Source: Rhizocola hellebori
GTDB taxonomy: Bacteria > Actinomycetota > Actinomycetes > Mycobacteriales > Micromonosporaceae
Reading direction: 5' to 3'
Length of the DNA: 64,000 nt
NCBI RefSeq assembly: GCF_016862955.1
Contig: NZ_BONY01000030.1
Location: forward strand, 52,294 to 116,293
This document shows, piece after piece, positions 32,175 to 40,659 of this stretch. Below the pieces are notes generated by a model. That model was given only the letters and a program-made list of their open reading frames with translations. It was not told where the DNA came from and ran no database searches. A program made the position numbers and the translations under genes. Numbering within the stretch: position 1 is the stretch's first letter; each line of letters starts with the position of its first letter.

Positions 32175-32762
32175 CTACTGCTCCTTGGTAATGGTCGGGT
32201 GAATGGCGACGATGACGCGATGGTCGCGGCCACCAGCGGCACTCTCATCGTGGTATTTGCTCACCAAGCCGGTGACGGCTTTGGCCAACTCTTCGGCGAA
32301 TGCCGAACGGTCGGCGGCCGAGGCGAAGCGGACGTTGCCGTCCATGGCGAAGGTGGAAAGCTTCTTGCGGGCCCGCGCGGCGCGGGTCATGAGCATGCCG
32401 ACATCGCGCACCAGCCGTGAGGCGAGCGCGAGCAGCCACTGCGCCGAGAGGCGGTCGGGCGAGCGCTCCGGATCGGGCTGCACGGCCGACAGCGCGGCCG
32501 GCGAGATGACGTAGGAGGCGGCGGTCGCCTGCAGCACCCGCTCGGTGACGTTGCCCTTGCGGCGCTCCTCGACGAGCTCCACCAGGCCGTGCTGCTCCAG
32601 CGTGCGCAGGTGGTAGTTGACCTTCTGCCGGGCCAGGCCCACCTTTGCGGCCAGCGTCGTGGCTGAGCCGGGCTCGGCCAGCTCGGCGAGCAGGCGCGCC
32701 CGGATCGGGTCGAGCGAGGCCTCGGCCACCGCCGCGTCCTCAATCACCGCTATTTCGAACAT
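32175..32762 (-). CDS. ArsR-like winged-helix regulator
   Basis: 195 aa from ATG at 32760-32762. The winged helix is at 15-90 (LDPIRARLLAELAEPGSATT, then LAAKVGLARQKVNYHLRTLE and QHGLVELVEERRKGNVTERV). No metal-binding Cys set is seen, so the signal is not a metal of the classic type. The C-terminal 90 residues are helical and end in a predicted strand. Probably represses its own operon with the SRPBCC and DHFR-like genes. Confidence 0.88.
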   Translation of the reverse strand: MFEIAVIEDAAVAEASLDPIRARLLAELAEPGSATTLAAKVGLARQKVNYHLRTLEQHGLVELVEERRKGNVTERVLQATAASYVISPAALSAVQPDPERSPDRLSAQWLLALASRLVRDVGMLMTRAARARKKLSTFAMDGNVRFASAADRSAFAEELAKAVTGLVSKYHDESAAGGRDHRVIVAIHPTITKEQ

Positions 32763-32863
32763 GACCAGAGCATTTCACCGACAACTATTTTTGTCAAGCC
32801 AACTTTTATCGTCGGTTTGCCGCGGGCGATGTCGGCGGAGCGACCACGATAGGGTGTGCGGTC

Positions 32864-33574
32864 ATGACAACCTTCAATCGGTCCGACGACCTGCGGGGAG
32901 CGAAGTTCGTCGAAACGGACCTGTGCGGCGCTCGATTCGTCAAGGCTGACCTGTCCGGCGCCGTCATGCGCGAGGTCGACATCGACGGAGCGGACATCGA
33001 TGCGCCTTGGCTCTCCGGCTCCTTGCGCGTCAACGGTGTCGACGTGGTCCCGTTCGTCGAGGCCGAACTCAACCGCCGCTTCCCCGGCCGCGCCGACCGG
33101 CGCGCGGCAGATCCCGAGAGCCTGCGCGCGGCCTGGGCCACGCTGGAGCACACCTGGGCGGCCACGCTCGAACGCGTCGCGGCGATGCCGCCCGGCACGG
33201 TCGATGTCTCGGTGGACGGCGAGTGGTCTTTCGCGCAGACGCTGCGGCACCTGGTCCGTGCCACGGACATCTGGCTGCGCCGGGCGGCCCTGCAGCTCGA
33301 CCAGCCGTTGCACCCCATTGGTCTGGGCCACGACGAGAACACGCCGGAAAGGCCGCCTTATGACGAGGTGCTCGAAGTCCGCGCGGGCCGCGTCGCGATG
33401 GTGCGCGACTTCCTCGCCACCGTGACCGCGGACGAGCTGGCCGCGCCGCGCAAGAACCCGCACGCCCCCGAGGAACCGGAGACCGTCCTGTCCTGTGTGC
33501 ACGTGGTCCTCGAAGAGGAGTGGGGGCACCTCCGCTACGCCACCCGCGACCTCGACACCATCGTGGCAGGATGA
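32864..33574 (+). CDS. Pentapeptide-repeat / DinB fusion protein
   Basis: 236 aa from ATG 32864. Residues 7-50 are pentapeptide repeats (DLRGAKFVETDLCGARFVKA, DLSGAVMREVDIDGADI), followed by a DinB-like four-helix domain (85-235) with metal-type His residues in TLRHLVRATDIWLRR and EEEWGHLRYATRDL. The short repeat ridge may act as an interaction arm. The stop overlaps the start of the TrmO gene (ATGA). Confidence 0.8.
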   Translation: MTTFNRSDDLRGAKFVETDLCGARFVKADLSGAVMREVDIDGADIDAPWLSGSLRVNGVDVVPFVEAELNRRFPGRADRRAADPESLRAAWATLEHTWAATLERVAAMPPGTVDVSVDGEWSFAQTLRHLVRATDIWLRRAALQLDQPLHPIGLGHDENTPERPPYDEVLEVRAGRVAMVRDFLATVTADELAAPRKNPHAPEEPETVLSCVHVVLEEEWGHLRYATRDLDTIVAG

Positions 33575-33984
33575 CTGGGGTGTACGAGATAACGCCGATT
33601 GGGCGCGTGGAGTCGCCGCTGCTGGAGCGGGGCATGGCGCCGCGGCAGGGTGATGAGGGTGCGCCAGACGCCTGGCTGGCGTTCGAGCCGCGGGTGCGCG
33701 ACGGGTTGCAGGATGTGCGTGCGGGCCAGGAGCTTCTGGTGCTGACGTGGCTGGACAGGGCGACGCGCGAGGTGTTGACGGTGCGCCCGCGGGGTGAGGG
33801 CGACCGGCCGCTGACCGGGGTGTTCAGCACCCGGTCGCCGGATCGGCCCAACCCCATCGGGCTACACCGTGTGCGCGTGCTTGAGGTTGACGGACTGCGG
33901 GTGAAGGTAGGCGATCTGGAGGCATTGGACGGCACTCCGATCGTCGATGTCAAACCGGTGCTGGGACAGGTGAACGAACGGTAG
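33571..33984 (+). CDS. TrmO-like (TsaA) tRNA t6A37 methyltransferase family protein
   Basis: 137 aa from ATG 33571 in ATGA overlap. TsaA/TrmO fold: ITPIGRVESPL start, FSTRSPDRPNPIGLHRVRVL signature (the S-adenosylmethionine site of this beta-barrel family), LEALDGTPIVDVKPVL end. E. coli TrmO methylates t6A at position 37 of tRNA-Thr and is 235 aa long; this protein holds the N-terminal catalytic domain only, as in many actinobacteria, so the target may differ. Confidence 0.85.
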   Translation: MTGVYEITPIGRVESPLLERGMAPRQGDEGAPDAWLAFEPRVRDGLQDVRAGQELLVLTWLDRATREVLTVRPRGEGDRPLTGVFSTRSPDRPNPIGLHRVRVLEVDGLRVKVGDLEALDGTPIVDVKPVLGQVNER

Positions 33985-33990
33985 CGCCGT

Positions 33991-34197
33991 TCAGGATGGG
34001 CACACGGATTGTTGCGGCTCAAGCTTTTGCGCCAAGCGATGCAGGCCGGCGGCGGCCACCCGGCGCAGTGCATGGGTGCGGGTTCGGCTTGGGGGTTTGT
34101 GCCGGGCTTTGTCGGGCACTACCGGGGCGCCCGGCTGGGCGGAGGTGACGTGTTCGCGAACAGCGCTGATCGCGGTGACCATTCCTAGCGGATCCAT
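33991..34197 (-). CDS. Small hypothetical protein downstream of LacI gene
   Basis: 68 aa from ATG at 34195-34197, with GGAG 6 nt upstream; a TTG at 34209 is less likely. A short hydrophobic start (MDPLGMVTAISAVREHV) and a basic, Arg-rich body (HKPPSRTRTHALRRVAAAGL). It follows the LacI gene by 29 bp on the same strand. No family recognised. Confidence 0.4.
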   Translation of the reverse strand: MDPLGMVTAISAVREHVTSAQPGAPVVPDKARHKPPSRTRTHALRRVAAAGLHRLAQKLEPQQSVCPS

Positions 34198-34226
34198 GAC
34201 AATCTCCAAAATGGACAGTGAACTGG

Positions 34227-35291
34227 TTAGGCGTCGGGGGCCGGGCCGGTGGAGGCCCGCACGACCAGCTCGGTGGGCAGCACCACCTGCCGCTGGGCCA
34301 GATCCTCGGGCGGGTTGAGCAGCAGCGCCCCGGCCTGGCGGCCTTTCTCCAGGGCGGGCTGGCGCACGGTGGTCAGCCCGGCGGTGGTGGCGTCGGGGAT
34401 GTCGTCGAAGCCGATCACCGACACGTCGCGTCCGGGCCGCAGGCCGCGCGTGTGCAGCGCATCAAGCACCCCCAGCGCGAGCATGTCGGAAACGGCGAGG
34501 ATGGCGGTGGGTCGTGGGGCCCGATCGAGCACACAGGACGCAGCCTGCGCGGCCGCCGCTCGGCTGTTCTGGGCGGCGTTGACCGTGGCGATTTCGGGCC
34601 ATTCCACGCCCACCTCCGCGAACGCGTCGCGATAGCCGGCGAGCCGTTCGCGGCTGACATAGTAGGGAACGTCTTCCGGCCTGGCTGTCGCCACGGGGCG
34701 GGTTTCCCGCTCTGGAACGATCCAGTCAGCGATCAGGGCTATCCGGCGATGCCCGAGCGCGGCGAGGTAACGCCCCGCGGCCAGGGTCGCCGCAGCCTCG
34801 TCGATGGCCACGAACCGGGCCTCGGGGTCGCCCGCGTCGCGCCTTTCCGAGCTGACGACCGGCAACTTCCGTAGCCGCATCGCCGCTTGCGCGGAATGCC
34901 AGTCGGGAAGGCAGTAGACACAGAAACCGTCGACCACCGCGTTTTGCACCGCAGCGGCTGCCGCCGTGGCGTCTTCGGCCAGGGGCATCAGCAGCAGGCC
35001 GGTGTCATGCAACTCAGCGGTTTCGGCGAGCCCGCGCAGGAACTGGACCGCGTAGGGGTCGGTGAACGCGTAGGACAGCGTGGCACTGAAAAGCACGCCG
35101 ATCGCTCCAACTCGGCCCTTGCGCAGGGATCGCGCCGCCGGATCGGGGCCGGCGTAGCCGAGCCGCCGGGCCGCATCGAAGATCTTTTCGCGTAGCTCGG
35201 GCGAGAGCTGGTCGGGCCGGCTGTAGGCATTGGACACCGTACTGCGCGACACCCCCACCTCGTCGGCGACGGTCTGCAAAGTCGATCTCAT
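34227..35291 (-). CDS. LacI-family transcriptional repressor
   Basis: 354 aa from ATG at 35289-35291. N-terminal LacI helix-turn-helix with hinge (LQTVADEVGVSRSTVSNAYS, LSPELREKIFDAARRLGYAG) and a periplasmic-binding-protein-like sugar domain (VGAIGVLFSATLSYAF, ILAVSDMLALGVLDALHTRG, VSVIGFDDIPDATTAGLTTV). Two near-palindromic ATCGAT-centred sites lie just upstream of its own gene, so it is probably autoregulated. The effector is likely a sugar; nearby chitinase and hexosaminidase genes are possible but unproved targets. Confidence 0.9.
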   Translation of the reverse strand: MRSTLQTVADEVGVSRSTVSNAYSRPDQLSPELREKIFDAARRLGYAGPDPAARSLRKGRVGAIGVLFSATLSYAFTDPYAVQFLRGLAETAELHDTGLLLMPLAEDATAAAAAVQNAVVDGFCVYCLPDWHSAQAAMRLRKLPVVSSERRDAGDPEARFVAIDEAAATLAAGRYLAALGHRRIALIADWIVPERETRPVATARPEDVPYYVSRERLAGYRDAFAEVGVEWPEIATVNAAQNSRAAAAQAASCVLDRAPRPTAILAVSDMLALGVLDALHTRGLRPGRDVSVIGFDDIPDATTAGLTTVRQPALEKGRQAGALLLNPPEDLAQRQVVLPTELVVRASTGPAPDA

Positions 35292-35302
35292 GACTCGGCC
35301 TT

Positions 35303-35335
35303 CTGTATCGATCCAGTGCTTCTGAATCGATACAG
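35303..35335. promoter_or_regulatory. Twin LacI-type operators
   Basis: CTGTATCGATCCAG (35303-35316) and CTGAATCGATACAG (35322-35335) are near-perfect 14-bp palindromes of form CTGnATCGATnCAG, centres 19 bp apart, 12 bp upstream of the LacI start codon. The pattern (central CG, even half-sites, tandem arrangement) is that of LacI-family operators. Confidence 0.65.
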
Positions 35336-35359
35336 TACTCCGATCCTCTAGATACGCAA

Positions 35360-35390
35360 GCCCGGGATGCGGCCAAGCCGCATCCCGGGC
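35360..35390 (-). terminator. Strong hairpin after the chitinase gene
   Basis: GCCCGGGATGCGGC (35360-35373), loop CAA, GCCGCATCCCGGGC (35377-35390): a perfect 14-bp stem, starting 11 bp beyond the chitinase stop. One of the strongest terminators in the window. Confidence 0.8.
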
Positions 35391-35401
35391 CAGGACTCGA
35401 G

Positions 35402-36706
35402 CTAGCCGCCCAGTCCGAAGCGGATCGTCTTGGTGAGGGTGGCGTTGGCGTCGTCGCCGTCAAGCGACCACATCATTGCCCCGCCGAGGCCTTCCCGGCG
35501 GATGAAGAGGCTCTTTTGCAGTACCACAAAAGGATCGTCATATGTCCAGAAAGTGGTGCCGTCGAAGAGCCACGCGTGCCCGGCCCGCAGGTCGCGGTAG
35601 ACCGGATAGCCGAGGGTCTTGAGGACCTTGTAGTCCTCGTAACCCGCTTCGAACGTGGCCGGTGCTGGGCCGGCGGCGGGCTGGAAAAGCCCGTCGCCGC
35701 CGCCGGTGACGCCGGTCCATCCCCTTCCGAAGTAAGGGATCCCGACGACTATCTTGTTGCGCGGCGCGCCGCGGTCGAGCCACGAGCGCACGGTGCGGTC
35801 AAGGGTGAAGTCGGGGGTGACCGGAGCGCCCGCGGGTTCGCGCAGCGCCGATTGCTGGTTGGTCAGCGACTCCCACGTGCCGTGGAAGTCGTAGCCCTGG
35901 ACGGTGGCGAAGTCCAGCGACTTGAAGACCTTCTTGGTTTCGAAACCGGCGTCCATCGCGGCCGGATTGGCCGGCAGGAACGCGCTCAGCTCGTAGCGCT
36001 GGTGGTTGGCGCGGCCAAGCGCGTCGAGCTGCTTGCGGAATTCGGCAACCAGGCCGGTGAAGTTGGCTTTGTCCTCCGGGCTGATGACGTTGCCCGGCTC
36101 GCCTTCCCAGTTCGGCCATTCCCAGTCCAGGTCGATGCCGTCGAAGACACCGAGCCCGGAGCCGGGGCCACCACTGCCACCATCGAGGTTGGGCAGGTTG
36201 CCCTTGATGAAGACGTCCAGACAGGACTGGACGAAGGCAGCCCGGTTCTCGGGCCGCGCCGCGGTCGAGAAATAGGTCGACCAGGTCCAGCCGCCAATGG
36301 ACAGCAGCACCTTGAGCTGTGGGTGCTTCTGCTTGAGCTTGAGCAGCTGGCCGAAGTTGCCGTTGAGTGGCTCACCCCAGGCGTCGCCGACCCCGTCGAC
36401 GGAAAGCTCGGCGGGAACGGGCCACTGGTAGTCGGCCCACGCGTCGCCGGCTCCGGCGGCGTTGGCCTCGAAACAGTGACCCTGCTCGTCGATGTTGGCG
36501 AACGCGTAGTTGAGGTGGGTCAGCTTGGCGGCAGCGCCACTGGTGTCGAGGTTCTTCACGTAGAACTGGCGTCCGTAGATGCCCCACTGCGTGAAGTAGC
36601 CGACCGTTCTCGGCTTGTCGCGATCGTTGTGCCCCTGCGCCGGAGCGGCCGCCCCGAGCGCCGCTACCGTCGCCAGCGTGGCGAGAAGCACTGTCAGTCT
36701 GCGCAT
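35402..36706 (-). CDS. Secreted GH18 chitinase
   Basis: 434 aa from ATG at 36704-36706. Signal peptide 1-23 (TVLLATLATVAALGAAAPA). GH18 barrel: VGYFTQWGIYGRQFYVKNL, LKVLLSIGGWTWSTYF and catalytic FDGIDLDWEWP (Asp189, Asp192, Asp194, Glu196 as acid). A C-terminal YDDPFVVLQKS and LGGAMMWSLDGDD complete the family-A (ChiA/C-like) layout; no carbohydrate-binding module is attached. Cleaves chitin internally by the substrate-assisted GH18 mechanism. Encoded next to a GH20 hexosaminidase on the same strand with an operator-like repeat in front. Confidence 0.92.
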   Translation of the reverse strand: MRRLTVLLATLATVAALGAAAPAQGHNDRDKPRTVGYFTQWGIYGRQFYVKNLDTSGAAAKLTHLNYAFANIDEQGHCFEANAAGAGDAWADYQWPVPAELSVDGVGDAWGEPLNGNFGQLLKLKQKHPQLKVLLSIGGWTWSTYFSTAARPENRAAFVQSCLDVFIKGNLPNLDGGSGGPGSGLGVFDGIDLDWEWPNWEGEPGNVISPEDKANFTGLVAEFRKQLDALGRANHQRYELSAFLPANPAAMDAGFETKKVFKSLDFATVQGYDFHGTWESLTNQQSALREPAGAPVTPDFTLDRTVRSWLDRGAPRNKIVVGIPYFGRGWTGVTGGGDGLFQPAAGPAPATFEAGYEDYKVLKTLGYPVYRDLRAGHAWLFDGTTFWTYDDPFVVLQKSLFIRREGLGGAMMWSLDGDDANATLTKTIRFGLGG

Positions 36707-36734
36707 AGATTCTCCTCGTCATTGACGACCAATG

Positions 36735-36753
36735 ATTAGGAAACTTACCTAAT
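36735..36753. promoter_or_regulatory. Inverted repeat in front of the chitinase gene
   Basis: ATTAGG (36735-36740) and CCTAAT (36748-36753) with 7 nt between, 29 bp upstream of the chitinase start. An AT-rich inverted repeat in the chitinase-hexosaminidase gap is probably an operator. The half-site also occurs at the WYL/MFS operator (47118-47140) with wider spacing, which may be chance. Confidence 0.45.
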
Positions 36754-36760
36754 AAGAGCG

Positions 36761-38314
36761 CTAAGGGGTAGGCCAACCAATCTGCGGAGAGGGATAAAAG
36801 TCGACTCCCATCACCTGCCAGCGCGGGCCTTGTGCGGCAAGGCGTTGCCGGAACGCCTCCCAGTTGTGGCTGCTCGCCGGTGACCAGGCGAGTTCCATCA
36901 GAGCCGGCAGGCGCGGAAAAGCCAGGTATTCAATGTCATTGGAGGTGCGGATCGTTTCACTCCACAGTGGAGCCTCCACGCCCAGCACAGACGACTCCCC
37001 CACCCCGGCCACGTGCGCGCCCGGATTCCACTCGTATGCGGTTTGCACCTCGATAAGCCCGGCCCACTTCAGCCCGAGCCGCGTGGAGTTGCGGTATTTC
37101 ATGTCCAGATAGGTCTTGTTGGCCGGCGACATGATTATTTTGGTACCGCGCCCAGCCGCCTGAGCCACCGTCGCGTTGGCGGTCGTGGTCCACCAGAACT
37201 GCGCCACGGTCGACGGCAGCTCGGTGGCGTTGAGCACGTCATGAAACCCGATCACCGTTTTGCCATGGGCCGCAACGATTCCCTGCACCCGATTGACGAA
37301 CGTGGCGTAATCGGCGGCCGAGGTCGAGCTCGCCTCGTCGCCGCCAATGTGGAGGTAGGGTCCCCGCGTCAGCGCCGCCAGTTCTCCGATCACGTTGTCG
37401 ATAAAGGTGTAGGTCAGCTCAAGCCCGACGCACAGCGAGCTGAAGCCGACCTTCATTCCGGTGTACCGAGCCGGGGCCACCCCGTTGCAGTTGAGCTTGG
37501 CGTAGGAGGCCAGCGCCGCGTTGGTGTGGCCGGGCATATCGATCTCGGGAACGATGGTCAGGTGGCGAATCACCGCATAGTTCACGATCTCGGTGTAGTC
37601 GGCCTTGGTGTAGTAGCCGCCCGGGTCACCGCCGACCGCGGTGGCGCCGCCGTAGCTGGCGAGCCGGGGCCAGCTGTCGATGGCGATGCGCCACCCCTGA
37701 TCGTCGCTCAAATGCAGGTGCAGGTGATTCACCTTGTACAGGACGATCTGATCGACATATCTCTTTATCGCCGGCACCGGAAAGAAATGTCTGGCCACAT
37801 CAAGCATCGCGCCGCGATAGCTGAACCGCGGGTAGTCCACGATCTGCCCGCCCGGCACCAGCCATGGCCCGGGTTGGACGGTGGTGCTCTCGGCCGTGAC
37901 CGGCAACAGCTGGCGCAGCGTCTGCACCCCGTGGAACAGCCCGGCCGCTTGATTGGCCCGGATGGTGATCGAGGTGGCCGTGATGTCGAGCTGGTAGCCC
38001 TCGGCTCCGGCCGATGCGGGCGCGCCCGACAGCAGAAGGGATATGCCCACCCCGGTGGCCAGGTAGACGACGGCCGGGAACCCGGTGGACGGGCGCAGGA
38101 TGCCGGCCAGATAGCAGCCGATCTGCGCCGACCCGGGCTCGACGAAGATGGCGGTGTTGGCCGTGATCTCAAACGTGACCCCGGGCGTGGGGGTGGTGCT
38201 GACCGGCACCGGCACCACCGAACCGAGCGAGACCGGCGCTTGCAGCCGGGTATGGGTGGGCACGCCGAGCCCGGTCAGGCTCAGCAGCAGGGCGAGGGAT
38301 GCGCGCAGGAACAT
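36761..38314 (-). CDS. Secreted GH20 beta-N-acetylhexosaminidase
   Basis: 517 aa from ATG at 38312-38314. Signal peptide 1-18 or so (SLALLLSLTGLGVPTHT). GH20b N-terminal domain (about 45-150), then catalytic barrel (160-515): FSYRGAMLDVARHFFPV, VNHLHLHLSDDQGWRI, LTIVPEIDMPGH and the catalytic pair in LHIGGDEASS (Asp326, Glu327). Removes terminal N-acetylglucosamine, finishing the work of the chitinase downstream. Starts with its own promoter region; the chitinase gene starts 54 bp after its stop. Confidence 0.9.
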   Translation of the reverse strand: MFLRASLALLLSLTGLGVPTHTRLQAPVSLGSVVPVPVSTTPTPGVTFEITANTAIFVEPGSAQIGCYLAGILRPSTGFPAVVYLATGVGISLLLSGAPASAGAEGYQLDITATSITIRANQAAGLFHGVQTLRQLLPVTAESTTVQPGPWLVPGGQIVDYPRFSYRGAMLDVARHFFPVPAIKRYVDQIVLYKVNHLHLHLSDDQGWRIAIDSWPRLASYGGATAVGGDPGGYYTKADYTEIVNYAVIRHLTIVPEIDMPGHTNAALASYAKLNCNGVAPARYTGMKVGFSSLCVGLELTYTFIDNVIGELAALTRGPYLHIGGDEASSTSAADYATFVNRVQGIVAAHGKTVIGFHDVLNATELPSTVAQFWWTTTANATVAQAAGRGTKIIMSPANKTYLDMKYRNSTRLGLKWAGLIEVQTAYEWNPGAHVAGVGESSVLGVEAPLWSETIRTSNDIEYLAFPRLPALMELAWSPASSHNWEAFRQRLAAQGPRWQVMGVDFYPSPQIGWPTP

Positions 38315-38365
38315 GGGAGACCTCCGGGGGAAGGGCTACCCATTTACGCTAGTCGACATTCGCTT

Positions 38366-39550
38366 TCAGGCGACCGGGATCGCGCTGCCTTTCACATACT
38401 CGTCCCACGGCAGCGCCCAGGCGGTGAACCCGTTGCCGGGGACCACTTTGCGCTCGGTCCCCTTGATGGTCACCGGGTCGCCGAGGCGGGTGATGTTGAA
38501 AAGCCACTGCGCATCGGCCATAGAGACGTTCACGCAGCCGTGCGAGACGTTGCGGACCCCCTGATCCTTGACCGACCAGGGCGCGGCGTGGATGAACTCG
38601 CCCGACCAGGTGAGCCGCTGGGCGTATTGGATTTCCACCTTGTACCGGTCGACGTCACCGGGCTCGTTCGTGGTGTCGAAGATGGTCTTGGTCAGTTTGT
38701 CCATGATGACCAGCGTGCCCGAGGAGGACGGCGTGGCGGCCTTGCCCAGGCTGACCTTGAGGGTCTTGATGGACTCGCCGTTGCGCAGAACGTTCATCTC
38801 CTTGGTGGCGTTGTCGACGATCAGCTCGATCTTCTCGGTGGAGATGTTGCCCACGCCCCGGCGGTCGGCGTCGCCGTAACGCCCATCGCCCATCGGGTGG
38901 CCCTCCAGCGCTATCCGCGCCTCGATCTTCGTCCCCGGCTGCCAATAGTCCTTGGCCCGGTACATCACCTGCTTCGGGCTGCTCCAGTGCCAGACACCGG
39001 GCTGCGGCGGGGTGGTGGTGACAAACAGTCGTGACTGGACACTGGCCCGGGCGCTTTCCGGAACCGGGTTGGAGAACTCGACCACCACCGGCTGGGCCAC
39101 GCCATAGGTGCGGTCGGCGAACAGGTAGAGCCCGATTCCGTTGCGCTTGGAGGGTTTGGCCATGGTCTTGAAGGACGTCGATTCGGTGACGCTCTTGCCG
39201 TCGCTGCCCTTCGCGGTGACCGTGGCGGTGTAGCCGGTGGCGAATTTCAGCGGGGCGTCTGGCACCCAGCTGGTGCTGTCCTCGCGCAGTTTGCCCGCCA
39301 CGGCCGCGCCGGAAGCATCGGTGACCACGACCGACTCGACGGTGCCATTGCTCACGGTCAGCCCGATCTCCGCGCTGATCGGCAGGTTGTCGGTCTCCTT
39401 GGCGGGCGCGACGGCCAGCGCCACGGGCGCCGCGGCGGACGCGGTGGAGGACGGGGCGGGCGACACCCCGGGCACCATGGTGGGCGCGGCGCTACAGGCG
39501 CTCAGCAGCAGCACAAGCGAACCGACCAGAAGAACACGCATGGCGCTCAT
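38366..39550 (-). CDS. L,D-transpeptidase (YkuD) lipoprotein with Ig-like domains
   Basis: 394 aa from ATG at 39548-39550. Lipoprotein signal MRVLLVGSLVLLLSACSAAP (Cys19 in SAC). Two beta domains (about 50-240) correspond to the Ig-like domains of mycobacterial Ldt; the YkuD domain (about 250-375) ends in the catalytic motif GVRNVSHGCVNVS with Cys339. Forms 3-3 cross-links in peptidoglycan and is usually less sensitive to penicillins. Followed by a convergence with nothing; the RDD gene upstream is independent. Confidence 0.92.
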   Translation of the reverse strand: MSAMRVLLVGSLVLLLSACSAAPTMVPGVSPAPSSTASAAAPVALAVAPAKETDNLPISAEIGLTVSNGTVESVVVTDASGAAVAGKLREDSTSWVPDAPLKFATGYTATVTAKGSDGKSVTESTSFKTMAKPSKRNGIGLYLFADRTYGVAQPVVVEFSNPVPESARASVQSRLFVTTTPPQPGVWHWSSPKQVMYRAKDYWQPGTKIEARIALEGHPMGDGRYGDADRRGVGNISTEKIELIVDNATKEMNVLRNGESIKTLKVSLGKAATPSSSGTLVIMDKLTKTIFDTTNEPGDVDRYKVEIQYAQRLTWSGEFIHAAPWSVKDQGVRNVSHGCVNVSMADAQWLFNITRLGDPVTIKGTERKVVPGNGFTAWALPWDEYVKGSAIPVA

Positions 39551-39589
39551 GGTCCCCGATTTCCGGTGCGCTGTGTGTCCCCGGATCGG

Positions 39590-40027
39590 CTATATAGCTA
39601 ACACTTTCCGCTGTTTGTACCAAACGGCGGTCCCGAACAGGCGATCGTGCAAGGCTCTGCGCTTCGGATCCCAGAGCGCGAAGAACAGCCCGGCCAGCCA
39701 GAGCAGCGGCACGAGCAGACCGACGAAAGCGCGCAGCAGAGCGCGCCAGAGGGTCAGCGGCGAGCCGTCGGCGCGGCGCACCACCGTCCCGAAGAGCAGA
39801 CCGCCCAAGGTCTGCCCGGTCGCCCACCAGCAGAGGGAGAAATACAGGATGGGGATCAGCGCAGCCGCGAACTGGCAGGCGGCTTTGAGCCAGCCGGGCG
39901 CATCACCGTCGATCGAGGCCCACATCGACGGTGGCCCGTTGGCCACGGCCGGTACGGCGATGGAGAGCACGACGCCGTCGACCACCAGCGCCGCCAGCCG
40001 GGTCACCACGCCGGCGTAGTGGGACAT
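39590..40027 (-). CDS. RDD family membrane protein
   Basis: 145 aa from ATG at 40025-40027, immediately after the stop of the upstream gene (TAA-ATG). RDD pattern: VTRLAALVVDGVVLSIAVPA (Arg-x-x-Asp in first helix), YFSLCWWATGQTLGGLLFGT, and ALWDPKRRALHDRLFGTAVW near the end. Three membrane helices. Role unknown; probably transport- or envelope-related. Coupled to the preceding helical protein. Confidence 0.85.
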   Translation of the reverse strand: MSHYAGVVTRLAALVVDGVVLSIAVPAVANGPPSMWASIDGDAPGWLKAACQFAAALIPILYFSLCWWATGQTLGGLLFGTVVRRADGSPLTLWRALLRAFVGLLVPLLWLAGLFFALWDPKRRALHDRLFGTAVWYKQRKVLAI

Positions 40028-40600
40028 TTACTTGCTTCGGAACAGCCGGCGGAAAGCGATCTCCAGCCGGTCGTCAGCCTCGGCTGAGGTCTCCCGCAGC
40101 TCCAGCGTGGCATCCGCCATCGCGCTCTGGCTCTGCTCGGTGATCATCGTGCGGACGTTCGGGTCGTGGGCGAGATCGTCGATGATCACGGGCAGCACCT
40201 TGCTGCGGATCTGGGGCATCACCCCATCGAGGATCCGCGGCACGATGTTGTTGACGATCTGAGGCATCATCTCCTCGACGACCTTGGGCACCACCTTCTG
40301 CTCGGCCCAGTCGAACGAGTCGTCCATGACCGAGCGCAGGGTGGCCTCGGCGTCGCGGCGGCTGCGCGACATGGCGATCGCGCCGCGCGCTCCCGCGTCG
40401 TGCAGCAGCTGCCTCAGGTCGATCGCGGGTGCTTTGATCCGCATCGCGGTGAGCTTCTTGGCGGCGCTGCGGGCCGACTTGCGGCCCTGGTCGGCGAGGC
40501 CGACCGCGATGGCGACGGGCGAACTCGCGGAGGTGCGCCCGGCCAGCCGCTCCGCCGTGAGCACTACCGTTCCGAGGGCAAACCTTGGCAGACCGGTCAT
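40028..40600 (-). CDS. Hypothetical protein coupled to RDD gene
   Basis: 190 aa from ATG at 40598-40600. A hydrophobic N-terminal start (LPRFALGTVVLTAERLAGRT), then a helical body rich in charged residues with repeated Val-Pro-x-(Val/Ile) segments (VVPKVVEEMMPQIVNNIVPR, then ILDGVMPQIRSKVLPVIIDD), a pattern of amphipathic helices. No family recognised. Its stop abuts the RDD start codon, so both probably act at the membrane together. Confidence 0.6.
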   Translation of the reverse strand: MTGLPRFALGTVVLTAERLAGRTSASSPVAIAVGLADQGRKSARSAAKKLTAMRIKAPAIDLRQLLHDAGARGAIAMSRSRRDAEATLRSVMDDSFDWAEQKVVPKVVEEMMPQIVNNIVPRILDGVMPQIRSKVLPVIIDDLAHDPNVRTMITEQSQSAMADATLELRETSAEADDRLEIAFRRLFRSK

Positions 40601-40659
40601 AAGATGATTTTGCCTCAGTCTCCGCACGGATATGTGCACTTCCGGATATTCTCGGCTCC

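Noticed and set aside
39590..40600. Treating the RDD and helical gene as part of the sulfatase operon
   Set aside because: They are on the opposite strand and divergent from the sulfatase, so they cannot be co-transcribed with it.
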